Of a DNA stretch of 64,000 bases, positions 1 through 8,145 are shown piece after piece. The translations under genes were made by a program, and so were the position numbers. How positions within the stretch are numbered: the stretch's first letter is position 1; each line of letters starts with the position of its first letter. Below the pieces are notes generated by a model. That model was given only the letters and a program-made list of their open reading frames with translations. It did no database searches and was not told the DNA's origin. The DNA comes from Liquorilactobacillus uvarum DSM 19971 (GTDB taxonomy: Bacteria; Bacillota; Bacilli; Lactobacillales; Lactobacillaceae), in contig NZ_AZEG01000008.1 in NCBI RefSeq assembly GCF_001434935.1, forward strand, positions 1-64,000. The letters run 5' to 3'.

Positions 1-124
1 ATTTTTGATGTTTAGAAACAATAAATAAACGGTTGATTGCGTTTTTGAGTAGAAAATAATTTTTCTATAAAAAAGCTATCTTTTTAATAAGATTATTTAA
101 CCGATTACATATTTTAATACAAAG

Positions 125-138
125 TGTCAGCGCTTTTA
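125..138. promoter_or_regulatory. Possible CcpA (cre) site
   Basis: The sequence TGTCAGCGCTTTTA matches the core AGCGCTTT of the catabolite-responsive element but differs from the full consensus at about three positions. It lies 137 bases before the permease start. Catabolite control of the permease-kinase pair is an inference. Confidence 0.3.
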
Positions 139-275
139 TTATTTTTAAGCATTGACGAAAGAAGTTTTGATGCTTAGAATTTTTGTATTCATGTTATTTT
201 TAGTGACATGATTCTCTTCATAAATACATAGTATTTTTTAGTTAGTGAGAGTATAAAAATATAGGGGGAATAGCA

Positions 276-1628
276 ATGGATGTTGAACACAAGCTTGAAA
301 GAAAGATAGGTTCTTTTCAAGCAATTACGATAAATATGGCACAAATGATGGGTGCAGGTCCTTTCATAACAATCCCACTAGTGTTAAGCGCAATGGGAGG
401 GCCGCAAGCAATGTTTGGGTGGATTGCTGGGGCTGTCTTAGCACTGTTAGACGGTCAGATCTGGAGTGAACTAGGAAGTGCAATTCCTGGAGAAGGCGGT
501 ACGTATAACTTTTTTAAAGCGGCTTTTTACAAACGGACAGGTAATTTAATGCCTTTTCTTTTCATATGGTCAGTGTTGTTAGCAACGCCTTTGACAATGT
601 CAAGTGGGGCAATTGGTTTAGCAAACTACGTCGGTTTCTTTTTCCCACACATGACCGCTCTGCAAATGAAACTTATTGCTGTTTTTGTGACTTTGTTAGC
701 AATTGCTTTGTTATATAGACGTGTTAGTAGTGTAGCGAAAATATCTTTTGTTCTCTGGATGGGTATGATATTGACAGTTATTTTAGTTGTCGGCACAGGC
801 ATTTTACACTTTGATCCTAAAATGGCTTTTGCATTCCCTAAAAATGCTTTTGCACCCTCAAGCTTTTTTAAAGGATTGGGTGCAGGAATGTTATTGTCAA
901 TCTACGATTACTTAGGTTATTACACTTCAGCTTATATGGGTGATGAGTTAAAAGAACCAGGTAAAACAATTCCAAGAGCAATTACCTGGTCAATTATTTT
1001 GGTAGCCTTGATTGATCTTTTAATGAATATTGGCATTATTGGATATGTTCCTTGGAAAGAAGCAGCTAAGAGTTCTAATATTGGTTCCTTGTTCATGACT
1101 AAAGCATGGGGAGCACCAGGTGGAATTATTATTACAATTTTAATCATTTGGACTTGTTTTGCATCTGTTTATACTGGATTACTGGGAGCATCAAGAATTC
1201 CATATAATGCAGCTCAAGATGGTGTTTTTTTCAAAAAATTTGCTCATCTTCATCCTAAACTTAAATTCCCTAACTATTCACTGCTAGTTATTGGAGCAAT
1301 CATGGTAGTTTGTTGTTTTTTCAATTTGACAACCGTAATTAATGCTTTAATGGCAGTCCAAATTGTTATTCAATTTATGATGCAGATCATTGCTTTGACT
1401 GTTTTGCGTAGAAATAAGCCTAATTTAAAGCGTCCCTATAAACAGTTCCTTTACCCGCTACCGAGTGTCATCGCGTTCATAGGTTGGGCATTTGTTTTTA
1501 TATCATCAGGTTCAAATGCAATTTGGTTAGCACTTCTATGGACAATATTAGGAATACTGGTTTTCTTGGTAAGAAGTTTGTTCAAACATGATGAATGGCC
1601 GTTTAAAAACAACAGAAAGGGGATTTAA
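276..1628 (+). CDS. APC family amino acid/amine permease
   Basis: A 450-residue integral membrane protein with about twelve hydrophobic segments. The N-terminal segment with MMGAGPFITIP and the later GGTYNFFK stretch are typical of the amino acid-polyamine-organocation family, and DELKEPGKTIPRA matches the conserved E-x-x-x-P loop of that family. The start follows a strong AGGGGGAA ribosome site. The substrate cannot be read from the sequence. The next gene, a ROK-family sugar kinase, begins only four bases after this stop, so the two are almost surely co-transcribed. A permease of this family beside a sugar kinase raises the possibility of a sugar-amine substrate, as with the fructoselysine permease FrlA; that is inference. 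Confidence 0.85.
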   Translation: MDVEHKLERKIGSFQAITINMAQMMGAGPFITIPLVLSAMGGPQAMFGWIAGAVLALLDGQIWSELGSAIPGEGGTYNFFKAAFYKRTGNLMPFLFIWSVLLATPLTMSSGAIGLANYVGFFFPHMTALQMKLIAVFVTLLAIALLYRRVSSVAKISFVLWMGMILTVILVVGTGILHFDPKMAFAFPKNAFAPSSFFKGLGAGMLLSIYDYLGYYTSAYMGDELKEPGKTIPRAITWSIILVALIDLLMNIGIIGYVPWKEAAKSSNIGSLFMTKAWGAPGGIIITILIIWTCFASVYTGLLGASRIPYNAAQDGVFFKKFAHLHPKLKFPNYSLLVIGAIMVVCCFFNLTTVINALMAVQIVIQFMMQIIALTVLRRNKPNLKRPYKQFLYPLPSVIAFIGWAFVFISSGSNAIWLALLWTILGILVFLVRSLFKHDEWPFKNNRKGI

Positions 1629-1632
1629 AACT

Positions 1633-2550
1633 TTGTTGGAGAATAATAATAAAAATGGCTTTTTAGCAATTGATTTTGGTGGAACTAAAGTTATCGTTGC
1701 ACTATTAAATCTTAAAGGGGATTGGCTGGCAAGAGAAAAGAAAATCATTGCACACCAAGATAGTAAAAAAATAATAACTGAAGCACTAAAATTATGTCAA
1801 AAGTTGGTTTCTGAAAAACAATGTACGATTTCTGGGATAGGTATTAGTACCATTGGTGTGGTTAACGGAGATTATCTTAAATTGGTTCCGACGATTAAGA
1901 ATTGGGATCAAATAAACTTACGAGAAAGTTTTGAACTTCAGTTTCCGGACGTTCCTATTTATATTGAGAATGATGTCAAGGCAGCCGCGTATGGAGAAAT
2001 TTTAAACGGTGCATTAAAAAATACAAAAAATGGTCTTTATTTGAATTTAGGTACTGGGGTAGCTGTTGGATTAACATATGGGGAAAAAGTGGTCAAAGGA
2101 AGTCATGGTGCCGCAGGTGAGGTAGGGTATCTTTTGAACTCCGTTGATTCTAACGTGTCTTTTTTGAATGGTCATGCTCCATTTGAAGAAGTTGCAGGTG
2201 GACAAGGAATTGCTCGTCAAATTACCCAAATAACTAGTGTAGAAATGGAGGCTAAAGAATTCTGGAACAAAGATTTTCCAAAAGAAAGTGAGCTTTTTCA
2301 ACTCCAGAAGCATATTCTTAAGCTACTCAGTTTTCAACTCAGCAATTTATGTGTTATCTGGGATCCAGAGGTTGTGGCTATTGGTGGTGGGATGGAAGCA
2401 CAATTTTCACTCTTTGCAAACAAGTTAAAGTCTGCTTTGCGTGATAATGTTCCATTCCCACCTAAACTATTACCTGCTTACTATAAACAGGATGCTTCTT
2501 TGAACGGAATTGCCCAACTACTGCTTTCAAAAGCAAATAGCTCAAAATAA
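1633..2550 (+). CDS. ROK family sugar kinase-like protein
   Basis: The N-terminal phosphate-binding motif AIDFGGTK and the second motif NLGTGVAVG identify an ASKHA/ROK fold, the group containing glucokinases, fructokinases and NagC-type repressors. No helix-turn-helix precedes the kinase domain, so it is a kinase and not a repressor. The GAAGEVGY stretch corresponds to the ROK GA-GE-GH motif, but the His is Tyr and the usual cysteine cluster (CxCGxxGCxE) that binds zinc is missing, leaving only FEEVAGG. The frame is open upstream to 1588, inside the permease, but the ribosome site AAAGGGG at 1616-1622 fits TTG 1633 (or 1636) best, giving about 305 residues. Substrate unknown. Confidence 0.8.
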   Translation: MLENNNKNGFLAIDFGGTKVIVALLNLKGDWLAREKKIIAHQDSKKIITEALKLCQKLVSEKQCTISGIGISTIGVVNGDYLKLVPTIKNWDQINLRESFELQFPDVPIYIENDVKAAAYGEILNGALKNTKNGLYLNLGTGVAVGLTYGEKVVKGSHGAAGEVGYLLNSVDSNVSFLNGHAPFEEVAGGQGIARQITQITSVEMEAKEFWNKDFPKESELFQLQKHILKLLSFQLSNLCVIWDPEVVAIGGGMEAQFSLFANKLKSALRDNVPFPPKLLPAYYKQDASLNGIAQLLLSKANSSK

Positions 2551-3007
2551 TCATACAAACTTTGTTTTTTGTGTCCATTATTTTATAAGAAATGTATTAC
2601 GCTGTTCAAATAATAAGATTTAAACGACTTTTCCACATCAACTTGTTCTTTTAGACTTAACTATGGATCACTCATAGTTAAAACGCGAACTAATCTTGCA
2701 TTTTAACTGTTGGTGTCCAAAAATTATGAACTTCTGTTATATTTTTTGCTTTTTTGGACTTCAATGACTGCAAGAGGTATAGTTTTCTGAGAAAAATCAT
2801 CAGCTTGATGTCTAGAAAAAATTTTTAAAAAAACTTGCAGTGGGTTCGCTAGAAAAGTAACAATTTAATTAGCCTATTATAGCGATAATTAAGTTTATTG
2901 AAAAAAAGATAAAGCTCTTTTTAATAAAAATTCTAGTGTTGATTCTTTGGATAAAACGGGTTTTTAAATGCTGAATCTATGGAATACTCATAAATGGTCT
3001 ACCTCTA
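2551..3007. other. Intergenic stretch with one inverted repeat
   Basis: No reading frame with a credible ribosome site was seen on either strand. The one structured element is a perfect 9-base inverted repeat, TTAACTATG at 2657-2665 and its complement at 2673-2681, with a 7-base loop and no T-run after it. It could be an operator or a weak transcript end for the permease-kinase pair. Confidence 0.4.
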
Positions 3008-3035
3008 TTGACTTAAAGTTTAATTAAGCTATATT
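3008..3035 (+). promoter_or_regulatory. Predicted vegetative promoter of aspA
   Basis: TTGACT at 3008-3013 and TATATT at 3030-3035 with a 16-base spacer lie 55 bases before the aspA start. Confidence 0.55.
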
Positions 3036-3090
3036 GATACGTAAGTTGATGGCATATTTAAATGATTAATTAAAGGAGAGGTATAAATTT

Positions 3091-4482
3091 ATGAGGATTG
3101 AAGAAGATTGCATTGGTAAAATGGAGATTGCGAACGACGTTCTTTATGGAATTCATAGTCAAAGAGCAGCAGTGAATTTTCCTATTTCAAATGAAAAGGT
3201 TCATCCGTTGATTATAGAAAGTCTAATTCAAATAAAAAAGGCAGCTTCTCAAGCCAATCATGAAGCTGGTACACTGTCTGAAGTTAAGTTTGAAGCAATC
3301 AGTGAGGCTTGTGATGAGTTATTACATGGAGATTATTCAGATGCTTTCATTGTTCCCGCGATTCAAGGAGGAGCGGGAACATCTTCCAATATGAGTGTTA
3401 ATGAGGTTATTGCGCATTTGGCAAATCGAAAAGCGGGGGAAAAACTTATCCATCCCAATGATGATGTCAATCAATCCCAGTCGACAAATGATACCTTTCC
3501 TACTGCTGGCAAAATGGCAATGTTGAAATCTTTACCAGAATTGCTAAAAGCGATTCGCAATTTAATTGAAGCCATGCTGGAAAAAGCTTTCGAATTCAAA
3601 ACTGTTATCAAAGTTGCACGTACGCAGCTTCAAGATGCTGTGCCAACTACGCTTGGAAGATCTTTCCATGCGTATCATTCAATGTTTAAGCGCGATCTCA
3701 AGCGATTAGAAGCAGCAGCGAGGGATTTAAAAACTGTTAACCTTGGTGGAACAGCCATTGGTACGGGAATCAATGCAAGTGATGCATATCAACAGGAAGT
3801 TGTGCCGCTTTTGAATCGTGGAACCCATCTTGATCTTAATCTTGCGACTGATCTGCTTGATGCGACCCAGAATTGCGATGCGTTTGCAGAATTCTCCGGC
3901 GCCTTAAAAAACCTTGCGATTGATTTATCAAAAGTGAGTCATGACTTGCGACTGCTTTCAAGCGGTCCGCAAGCTGGGTTAAATGAAATAAGTTTGCCAC
4001 GAAAACAAGCAGGGTCTTCAATCATGCCAGGAAAAGTGAACCCAGTCATTCCAGAAGTTGTCAATCAAGTTGCATTCGAGGTAATTGGAAATGATGTAAC
4101 AGTTACGATGGCTGCGGAATCTGGTCAATTAGAACTTAATGCTTTTGAACCAATCATGTTCAAGCGGATTTTGGAGAGCGAAGAGCATTTAACACAAGCT
4201 ATCAAAACATTGACTGTGAATTGTGTTTGCGAAATAAAGGCTAATGACAAAAAATGTGCATCAGATGTTGAAAAATCTGTTGTCACAGCTACAATTCTGA
4301 CTCCATACCTCGGCTATGAAGCAACTACCAGATTAGTTAAAAGAGCGGTTACTGAAGACCGTTCGATTAAAGAAATCATAAGAGCAGAAGCATTGTTGGA
4401 TGACAGTAAAATTGAAGAACTTTTTTCAAAAGAGAGCCTGGTTCATCAGCATTCATCTGAAAAAGTTGGTAATCTTGCTTGA
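3091..4482 (+). CDS. aspA: Aspartate ammonia-lyase
   Basis: A 463-residue member of the fumarase/aspartase superfamily. It catalyses the reversible deamination of L-aspartate to fumarate and ammonia in the cytosol. The superfamily signature GSSIMPGKVNP starts at residue 308 and contains the catalytic serine loop; SQSTNDTFPT and the QLELNAFEPIM stretch favour aspartase over class II fumarase, although a fumarase cannot be fully excluded without alignment. The ribosome site AAAGGAGAGG sits 9 to 10 bases before the ATG. It has its own promoter and its own terminator, so it is monocistronic. Length is normal for the family. Confidence 0.88.
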   Translation: MRIEEDCIGKMEIANDVLYGIHSQRAAVNFPISNEKVHPLIIESLIQIKKAASQANHEAGTLSEVKFEAISEACDELLHGDYSDAFIVPAIQGGAGTSSNMSVNEVIAHLANRKAGEKLIHPNDDVNQSQSTNDTFPTAGKMAMLKSLPELLKAIRNLIEAMLEKAFEFKTVIKVARTQLQDAVPTTLGRSFHAYHSMFKRDLKRLEAAARDLKTVNLGGTAIGTGINASDAYQQEVVPLLNRGTHLDLNLATDLLDATQNCDAFAEFSGALKNLAIDLSKVSHDLRLLSSGPQAGLNEISLPRKQAGSSIMPGKVNPVIPEVVNQVAFEVIGNDVTVTMAAESGQLELNAFEPIMFKRILESEEHLTQAIKTLTVNCVCEIKANDKKCASDVEKSVVTATILTPYLGYEATTRLVKRAVTEDRSIKEIIRAEALLDDSKIEELFSKESLVHQHSSEKVGNLA

Positions 4483-4532
4483 AGGCTGAATGATAAACAT
4501 TAAGTTCGATGATTCTTGAGATAATAAAGAAC

Positions 4533-4569
4533 AATCACTACTAAAAGATAATTTGGTGGTGATTTTTTT
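4533..4569 (+). terminator. Terminator of aspA
   Basis: AATCACTAC pairs with GTGGTGATT across a 14-base loop and is followed by a run of T. Confidence 0.75.
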
Positions 4570-4767
4570 ATACGCAAATTGATATAAAAACCAGCTAATT
4601 TCTTAAAAACGATGCTGAAAACATTTTTTGTTGTGTAACATTTCTCTTTTAAAAATTTCAGTAATCGTTGATTTTCGTTTGTGACAGTTCTAATTTCTTT
4701 TAACCTATATTCTAAAATGGTACTATCGGAATGAAGTTGTAAATAGAAAGGCAGGAGGTTATTTTAT

Positions 4768-6129
4768 ATGAAGGTAATTGTGGTTGGATCTTCTCATGGT
4801 GGTTTTGAAACTGTTCGGGGTATTTTGGCTGAGCACCCTGAAACTGAGATTCAGTGGTATGAAAAAGGTGATTTTTTGTCTTTTCTTTCTTGTGGAATGC
4901 AGCTTTATCTCGAAGGTGTCGTTAAAGATGTCAATTCGGTTAGTTATGCTACACCAGAAGGAATGCGAGCAGCCGGAGTCCATGTTTTTGTTGAGCAAGA
5001 AATTACAAAAGTTGACTCCGCAGCACATAAAGTACATGTCGTAAATCATGCCGATGGTTCTGAACGTGATGAAGATTATGATAAACTTGTTTTGAGTGTT
5101 GGAGCTGTTCCAGCCGTTTTACCGGTTGAAGGACATGATTTGAAGAATATCTACGGTATGCGTGGACGTGATTGGGCAATAAAGCTTAAAGCCAAAACAG
5201 TTGATCCTGATGTCAAGAATGTAGTTGTCATTGGTGCGGGCTATATCGGAATTGAAGCAGCTGAAGTCTTCGCAAAAGCAGGAAAACATGTGACCGTGAT
5301 TGATATTTTGCCGCGACTGCTCAATCTGTACTTAGATGAAGAGTTTACTGAAATTTTAACTGATGAAATGCTTGGACACGATATATATCCTGCAACAGGG
5401 CAGACTGTCAAGCGTTTTGAGGGGCATGATGGTAAGGTGACAAACGTCATAACGAATCAAGGCGAATATCCAGCAGACCTAGTGATTCAAGCAGCAGGAA
5501 TCAAGGCTAATACAGATTTTCTTAAGGATGTTATTGAGCTTGATGACCATGGATTGATTAAAATTGATGATTACCTGCAAACAAGTGAAAAGGATATTTA
5601 TGCAGTGGGAGATGCAACACTGGTTCCATTTGCACCAACTGGTCAAAATAATCGAGTTGCATTGGCAACTAATGCACGGAGGCAGGGACGTGTGGCCGCT
5701 AAAAATATTTTTGGAGCGAAGAAAATAATGCCATCGGTTTCGGGTTCATCAGCACTTTCTGTGTTTCAGTATCATTTTGCTTCAACAGGCGTTAAGGCAG
5801 GAACCAGCGACAAATTAGGTATTGAAACAAAATCAATTTTAGTTCAAGATACTGTTCAACCAAAATTTGTCTCGATGGATGACAAAAATGCTAAAGTTTG
5901 GTTTAAATTGACATATGCTCCTTCGGATGGACGAGTGTTGGGTGCACAGATCTTGTCTAAACGTGATGTTACGGCTAATATCAATGTTATTTCTTTAGCG
6001 ATTCAACAAAAGCTTAAAGTAACGGACCTCGCATATGCAGACTTTTTCTTCCAACCAGGTTTTGATAGGCCTTGGAACATTATAAATATAGCTGCTCAGA
6101 AGGCCGTTGCTCAACTTGAAAAAAAATAG
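4768..6129 (+). CDS. nox: NADH oxidase, water-forming (first copy)
   Basis: A 453-residue FAD/NAD(P)H-dependent oxidoreductase of the NADH oxidase/NADH peroxidase/CoA-disulfide reductase group. The N-terminus VIVVGSSHGG binds FAD, VVIGAGYIGIEAA near residue 155 binds NAD(H), and IYAVGDATLV near residue 275 is the second FAD contact. The single redox cysteine is Cys42 in SFLSCGM, as in lactic NADH oxidases that reduce O2 to water through a cysteine-sulfenate. It recycles NADH and removes oxygen in the cytosol. The residue at position 10 is His, also as in this family. A DUF1722-like gene follows after 12 bases. A second copy of the family lies at 49118-50485. Confidence 0.88.
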   Translation: MKVIVVGSSHGGFETVRGILAEHPETEIQWYEKGDFLSFLSCGMQLYLEGVVKDVNSVSYATPEGMRAAGVHVFVEQEITKVDSAAHKVHVVNHADGSERDEDYDKLVLSVGAVPAVLPVEGHDLKNIYGMRGRDWAIKLKAKTVDPDVKNVVVIGAGYIGIEAAEVFAKAGKHVTVIDILPRLLNLYLDEEFTEILTDEMLGHDIYPATGQTVKRFEGHDGKVTNVITNQGEYPADLVIQAAGIKANTDFLKDVIELDDHGLIKIDDYLQTSEKDIYAVGDATLVPFAPTGQNNRVALATNARRQGRVAAKNIFGAKKIMPSVSGSSALSVFQYHFASTGVKAGTSDKLGIETKSILVQDTVQPKFVSMDDKNAKVWFKLTYAPSDGRVLGAQILSKRDVTANINVISLAIQQKLKVTDLAYADFFFQPGFDRPWNIINIAAQKAVAQLEKK

Positions 6130-6141
6130 GGGAGACTATAC

Positions 6142-6516
6142 TTGGAGCAATGGCAGAAATCTTGGTCGGTAAACAAATATTGGGTAATGGCACATTCTCA
6201 GCAGATTTATAATAAAATTCGCAAATTGGCATCTAATAATGAATGGTCAAAAGAAAAAGAGTTTAACTATCAAGCACTGCTTCTAGAAGCAGCAATAGTA
6301 AAACCAACAATCAAAACCTTAACAACAGCATATCAGCATGTTTGGGGTTACTTCAAAAAAAGGGCAACGGACGCTGAGAAAGAATTTTATTTGCATGGAC
6401 TAGCAGTTTTATCACCTGAAAATGATATAATGGGTCCTTTTTTAGCAGAATTAGCAATGAAATATCAGGTTCGATATTTATTAGAATCCAAGCTGTTGAC
6501 AGTTTATTTGAAATAG
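6142..6516 (+). CDS. YbgA-like (DUF1722) protein
   Basis: A 124-residue protein beginning at TTG, 12 bases after the NADH oxidase stop with GGGGAGA as ribosome site. The pattern W-x-x-x-K-Y-x-V-M-A-H-S near residues 8-20, the LLLEAA...KPT centre and the H-x-x-GYFKKRAT-x-x-EKEFY stretch near residues 68-84 match the YbgA/DUF1722 domain. The biochemical role of that domain is not established; in other bacteria it is found fused to DUF523 or next to photolyase. Here it stands alone in a probable operon with an oxygen-consuming NADH oxidase, which is an unusual partner. Confidence 0.7.
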   Translation: MEQWQKSWSVNKYWVMAHSQQIYNKIRKLASNNEWSKEKEFNYQALLLEAAIVKPTIKTLTTAYQHVWGYFKKRATDAEKEFYLHGLAVLSPENDIMGPFLAELAMKYQVRYLLESKLLTVYLK

Positions 6517-6570
6517 TTGAAAAACTGATGGAGGTAGGACTGTTTTTTTTACAAAAAGTATGAGATTTAA

Positions 6571-6602
6571 AAAAGCGGCTGTTATCTTATACCGCTTTTT
6601 TA
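6571..6602 (+). terminator. Terminator after the nox operon
   Basis: AAAAGCGG at 6571-6578 pairs with CCGCTTTT at 6592-6599, followed by T-rich sequence. Confidence 0.7.
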
Positions 6603-6726
6603 TGTTTTCTATACGAAACGGGATTTTGATTGGATATCTCTATTTGTTAAGTTATACTTATTACAAGTTTATTTGTTGTGGTTTATTGGGTAAAAGAATT
6701 ATTTCAAAAGAAAAGGGGCTAATATT

Positions 6727-7647
6727 ATGAGCAAACTTTTTAATTCAGTTGCAGATTTGATTGGCAATACTCCTATCGTTAAATTGAACCATATAGTTCC
6801 CTCTGATTCGGCCGACGTGTATGTTAAACTCGAATTTTTCAATCCTGCGGGCTCTGTTAAAGACAGAATTGCACTTGCAATGATTGAAGCAGCTGAAAAA
6901 GATGGCAAACTTATTACAGGTGGGACGATTATTGAACCGACCTCGGGCAATACAGGTATTGGCTTGGCTTCAGTTGCAGCTATTAAAGGCTATCGCTTAA
7001 TTATTACTATGCCAGAAACAATGAGTATTGAACGCCGTAAATTGATGCAGGCTTATGGTGCAGAATTGATTTTAACCCCCGGCAGTGAAGGAATGAAAGG
7101 TGCTATTAAAAAGGCGAAAGATCTAGCATCCGAAAAGGGCTATTTTTTGCCGATGCAATTTGATAATCCAGCTAACCCCAAAATTCATGAAAAAACGACT
7201 GGAAAAGAAATTTTAGACGCATTTGGGAATAATCTTCCAACAGCATTTGTTGCAGGAGTGGGAACTGGTGGTACTTTAACTGGAATTGGGCATACATTAA
7301 AAGAAGTAGATAAAAACATTAGGATTTATGCTTTGGAACCGACAGAGTCACCAGTTTTGAAAACAGGAATTGGTGGTAAACATAAGATTCAGGGTATCGG
7401 TGCTGGTTTTGTACCATCTGTTTTGGATAATGATATTTTCGATGATATTATTGAAGTGCCAAGTGACGATGCAATTAAAACTGTCCGTAAAGTGGGGCGG
7501 AAGGAAGGATTTTTACCAGGAATTTCCTCGGGTGCCAATATCTATGGAGCTTTGAAAATTGCCAAAAAACTAGGTAAAGGGAAATCTGTAGTTACTATTG
7601 CACCAGATAACGGTGAGCGCTATTTATCAACTGAACTTTTTAAATAA
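6727..7647 (+). CDS. cysK: Cysteine synthase (O-acetylserine sulfhydrylase)
   Basis: A 306-residue fold-type II PLP enzyme that makes L-cysteine from O-acetylserine and sulfide. N-P-A-G-S-V-K-D-R places the PLP lysine at Lys45; PTSGNTG near residue 77 is the substrate-binding loop; [12 protein letters not shown] near residue 178 binds the cofactor phosphate; GISSGAN near residue 268 is typical of CysK. Ribosome site AAAGGGG lies about 9 bases before ATG. It is flanked by terminators and has no serine acetyltransferase or cystathionine gene next to it, so it appears as a single-gene unit. CBS-type activity is possible but the length lacks the regulatory domain. Confidence 0.88.
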   Translation: MSKLFNSVADLIGNTPIVKLNHIVPSDSADVYVKLEFFNPAGSVKDRIALAMIEAAEKDGKLITGGTIIEPTSGNTGIGLASVAAIKGYRLIITMPETMSIERRKLMQAYGAELILTPGSEGMKGAIKKAKDLASEKGYFLPMQFDNPANPKIHEKTTGKEILDAFGNNLPTAFVAGVGTGGTLTGIGHTLKEVDKNIRIYALEPTESPVLKTGIGGKHKIQGIGAGFVPSVLDNDIFDDIIEVPSDDAIKTVRKVGRKEGFLPGISSGANIYGALKIAKKLGKGKSVVTIAPDNGERYLSTELFK

Positions 7648-7750
7648 AAGCCAATTATCAATTAATTGGCCAATCAAAGAGAGTATCAGACTTTAAAGTG
7701 TATAAAATTCTTGTCAGAAGCAAGATTGTTTTAAAGAACAATAAATCTGG

Positions 7751-7797
7751 AACGCTTGTCCTCTATTGCTAATAGGGGATAAGCGTATTTTGTTTTC
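7751..7797 (+). terminator. Terminator downstream of cysK
   Basis: ACGCTTGTCCTCTAT and ATAGGGGATAAGCGT form a long stem with G-T pairs, followed by ATTTTGTTTT. A smaller repeat without a T-run (GCCAATTA and its complement) sits at about 7651-7671. Confidence 0.65.
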
Positions 7798-7942
7798 AAA
7801 AATATCAGTATAAATTCTAAAAATGCTTATTTTAATCATTGAAATTAAAGGCGACAATTTTTCGGTACTATTTTTTGAGAGAAAGAACAGTATGCTTTCT
7901 TAATATACGGATAATTTAGAGGTATTAAGTGATGTATAGATG

Positions 7943-7956
7943 TAAAACTAGTTTTA
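7943..7956. promoter_or_regulatory. Palindrome, candidate activator site A for the fructanase
   Basis: TAAAACTAGTTTTA is a perfect 14-base palindrome about 160 bases before the predicted start of transcription of the sigma-54 promoter at 8083-8098. Sigma-54 activators such as LevR bind palindromic upstream sequences; assignment to LevR is inference. Confidence 0.4.
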
Positions 7957-7968
7957 AAAATTAGAGCA

Positions 7969-7988
7969 AGTGTATTAAATGTTACACT
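7969..7988. promoter_or_regulatory. Inverted repeat, candidate activator site B for the fructanase
   Basis: AGTGTA at 7969-7974 and TACACT at 7983-7988 form a perfect inverted repeat with an 8-base spacer, centred about 130 bases before the predicted +1. That is the usual distance for an enhancer site of a sigma-54 activator. Confidence 0.4.
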
Positions 7989-8082
7989 AGATGTTTCAAT
8001 TAGAAGCATACCTGTTTTGTTTTATACTTACAGAAAATTTCTTTTTGTTTTTAAATCAGCCTTCTTTGAAAACTCTTTTTTA

Positions 8083-8098
8083 TGGCACGAAAATTGCT
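8083..8098 (+). promoter_or_regulatory. Sigma-54 (RpoN/SigL) promoter of the fructanase gene
   Basis: TGGCACGAAAATTGCT carries TGGCAC, a 5-base gap and TTGCT, the -24/-12 consensus, with GG and GC separated by exactly ten bases. Transcription would start near 8109, leaving a leader of about 37 bases before the start codon. Fructan and levan genes of Bacillus and some lactobacilli are known to use sigma-54 with the LevR activator; no LevR or mannose-class PTS is in this window. Confidence 0.8.
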
Positions 8099-8145
8099 TT
8101 ATTCTTATTGGAATATTACTTAAGAACATTTAGGGAGGAATTTTT

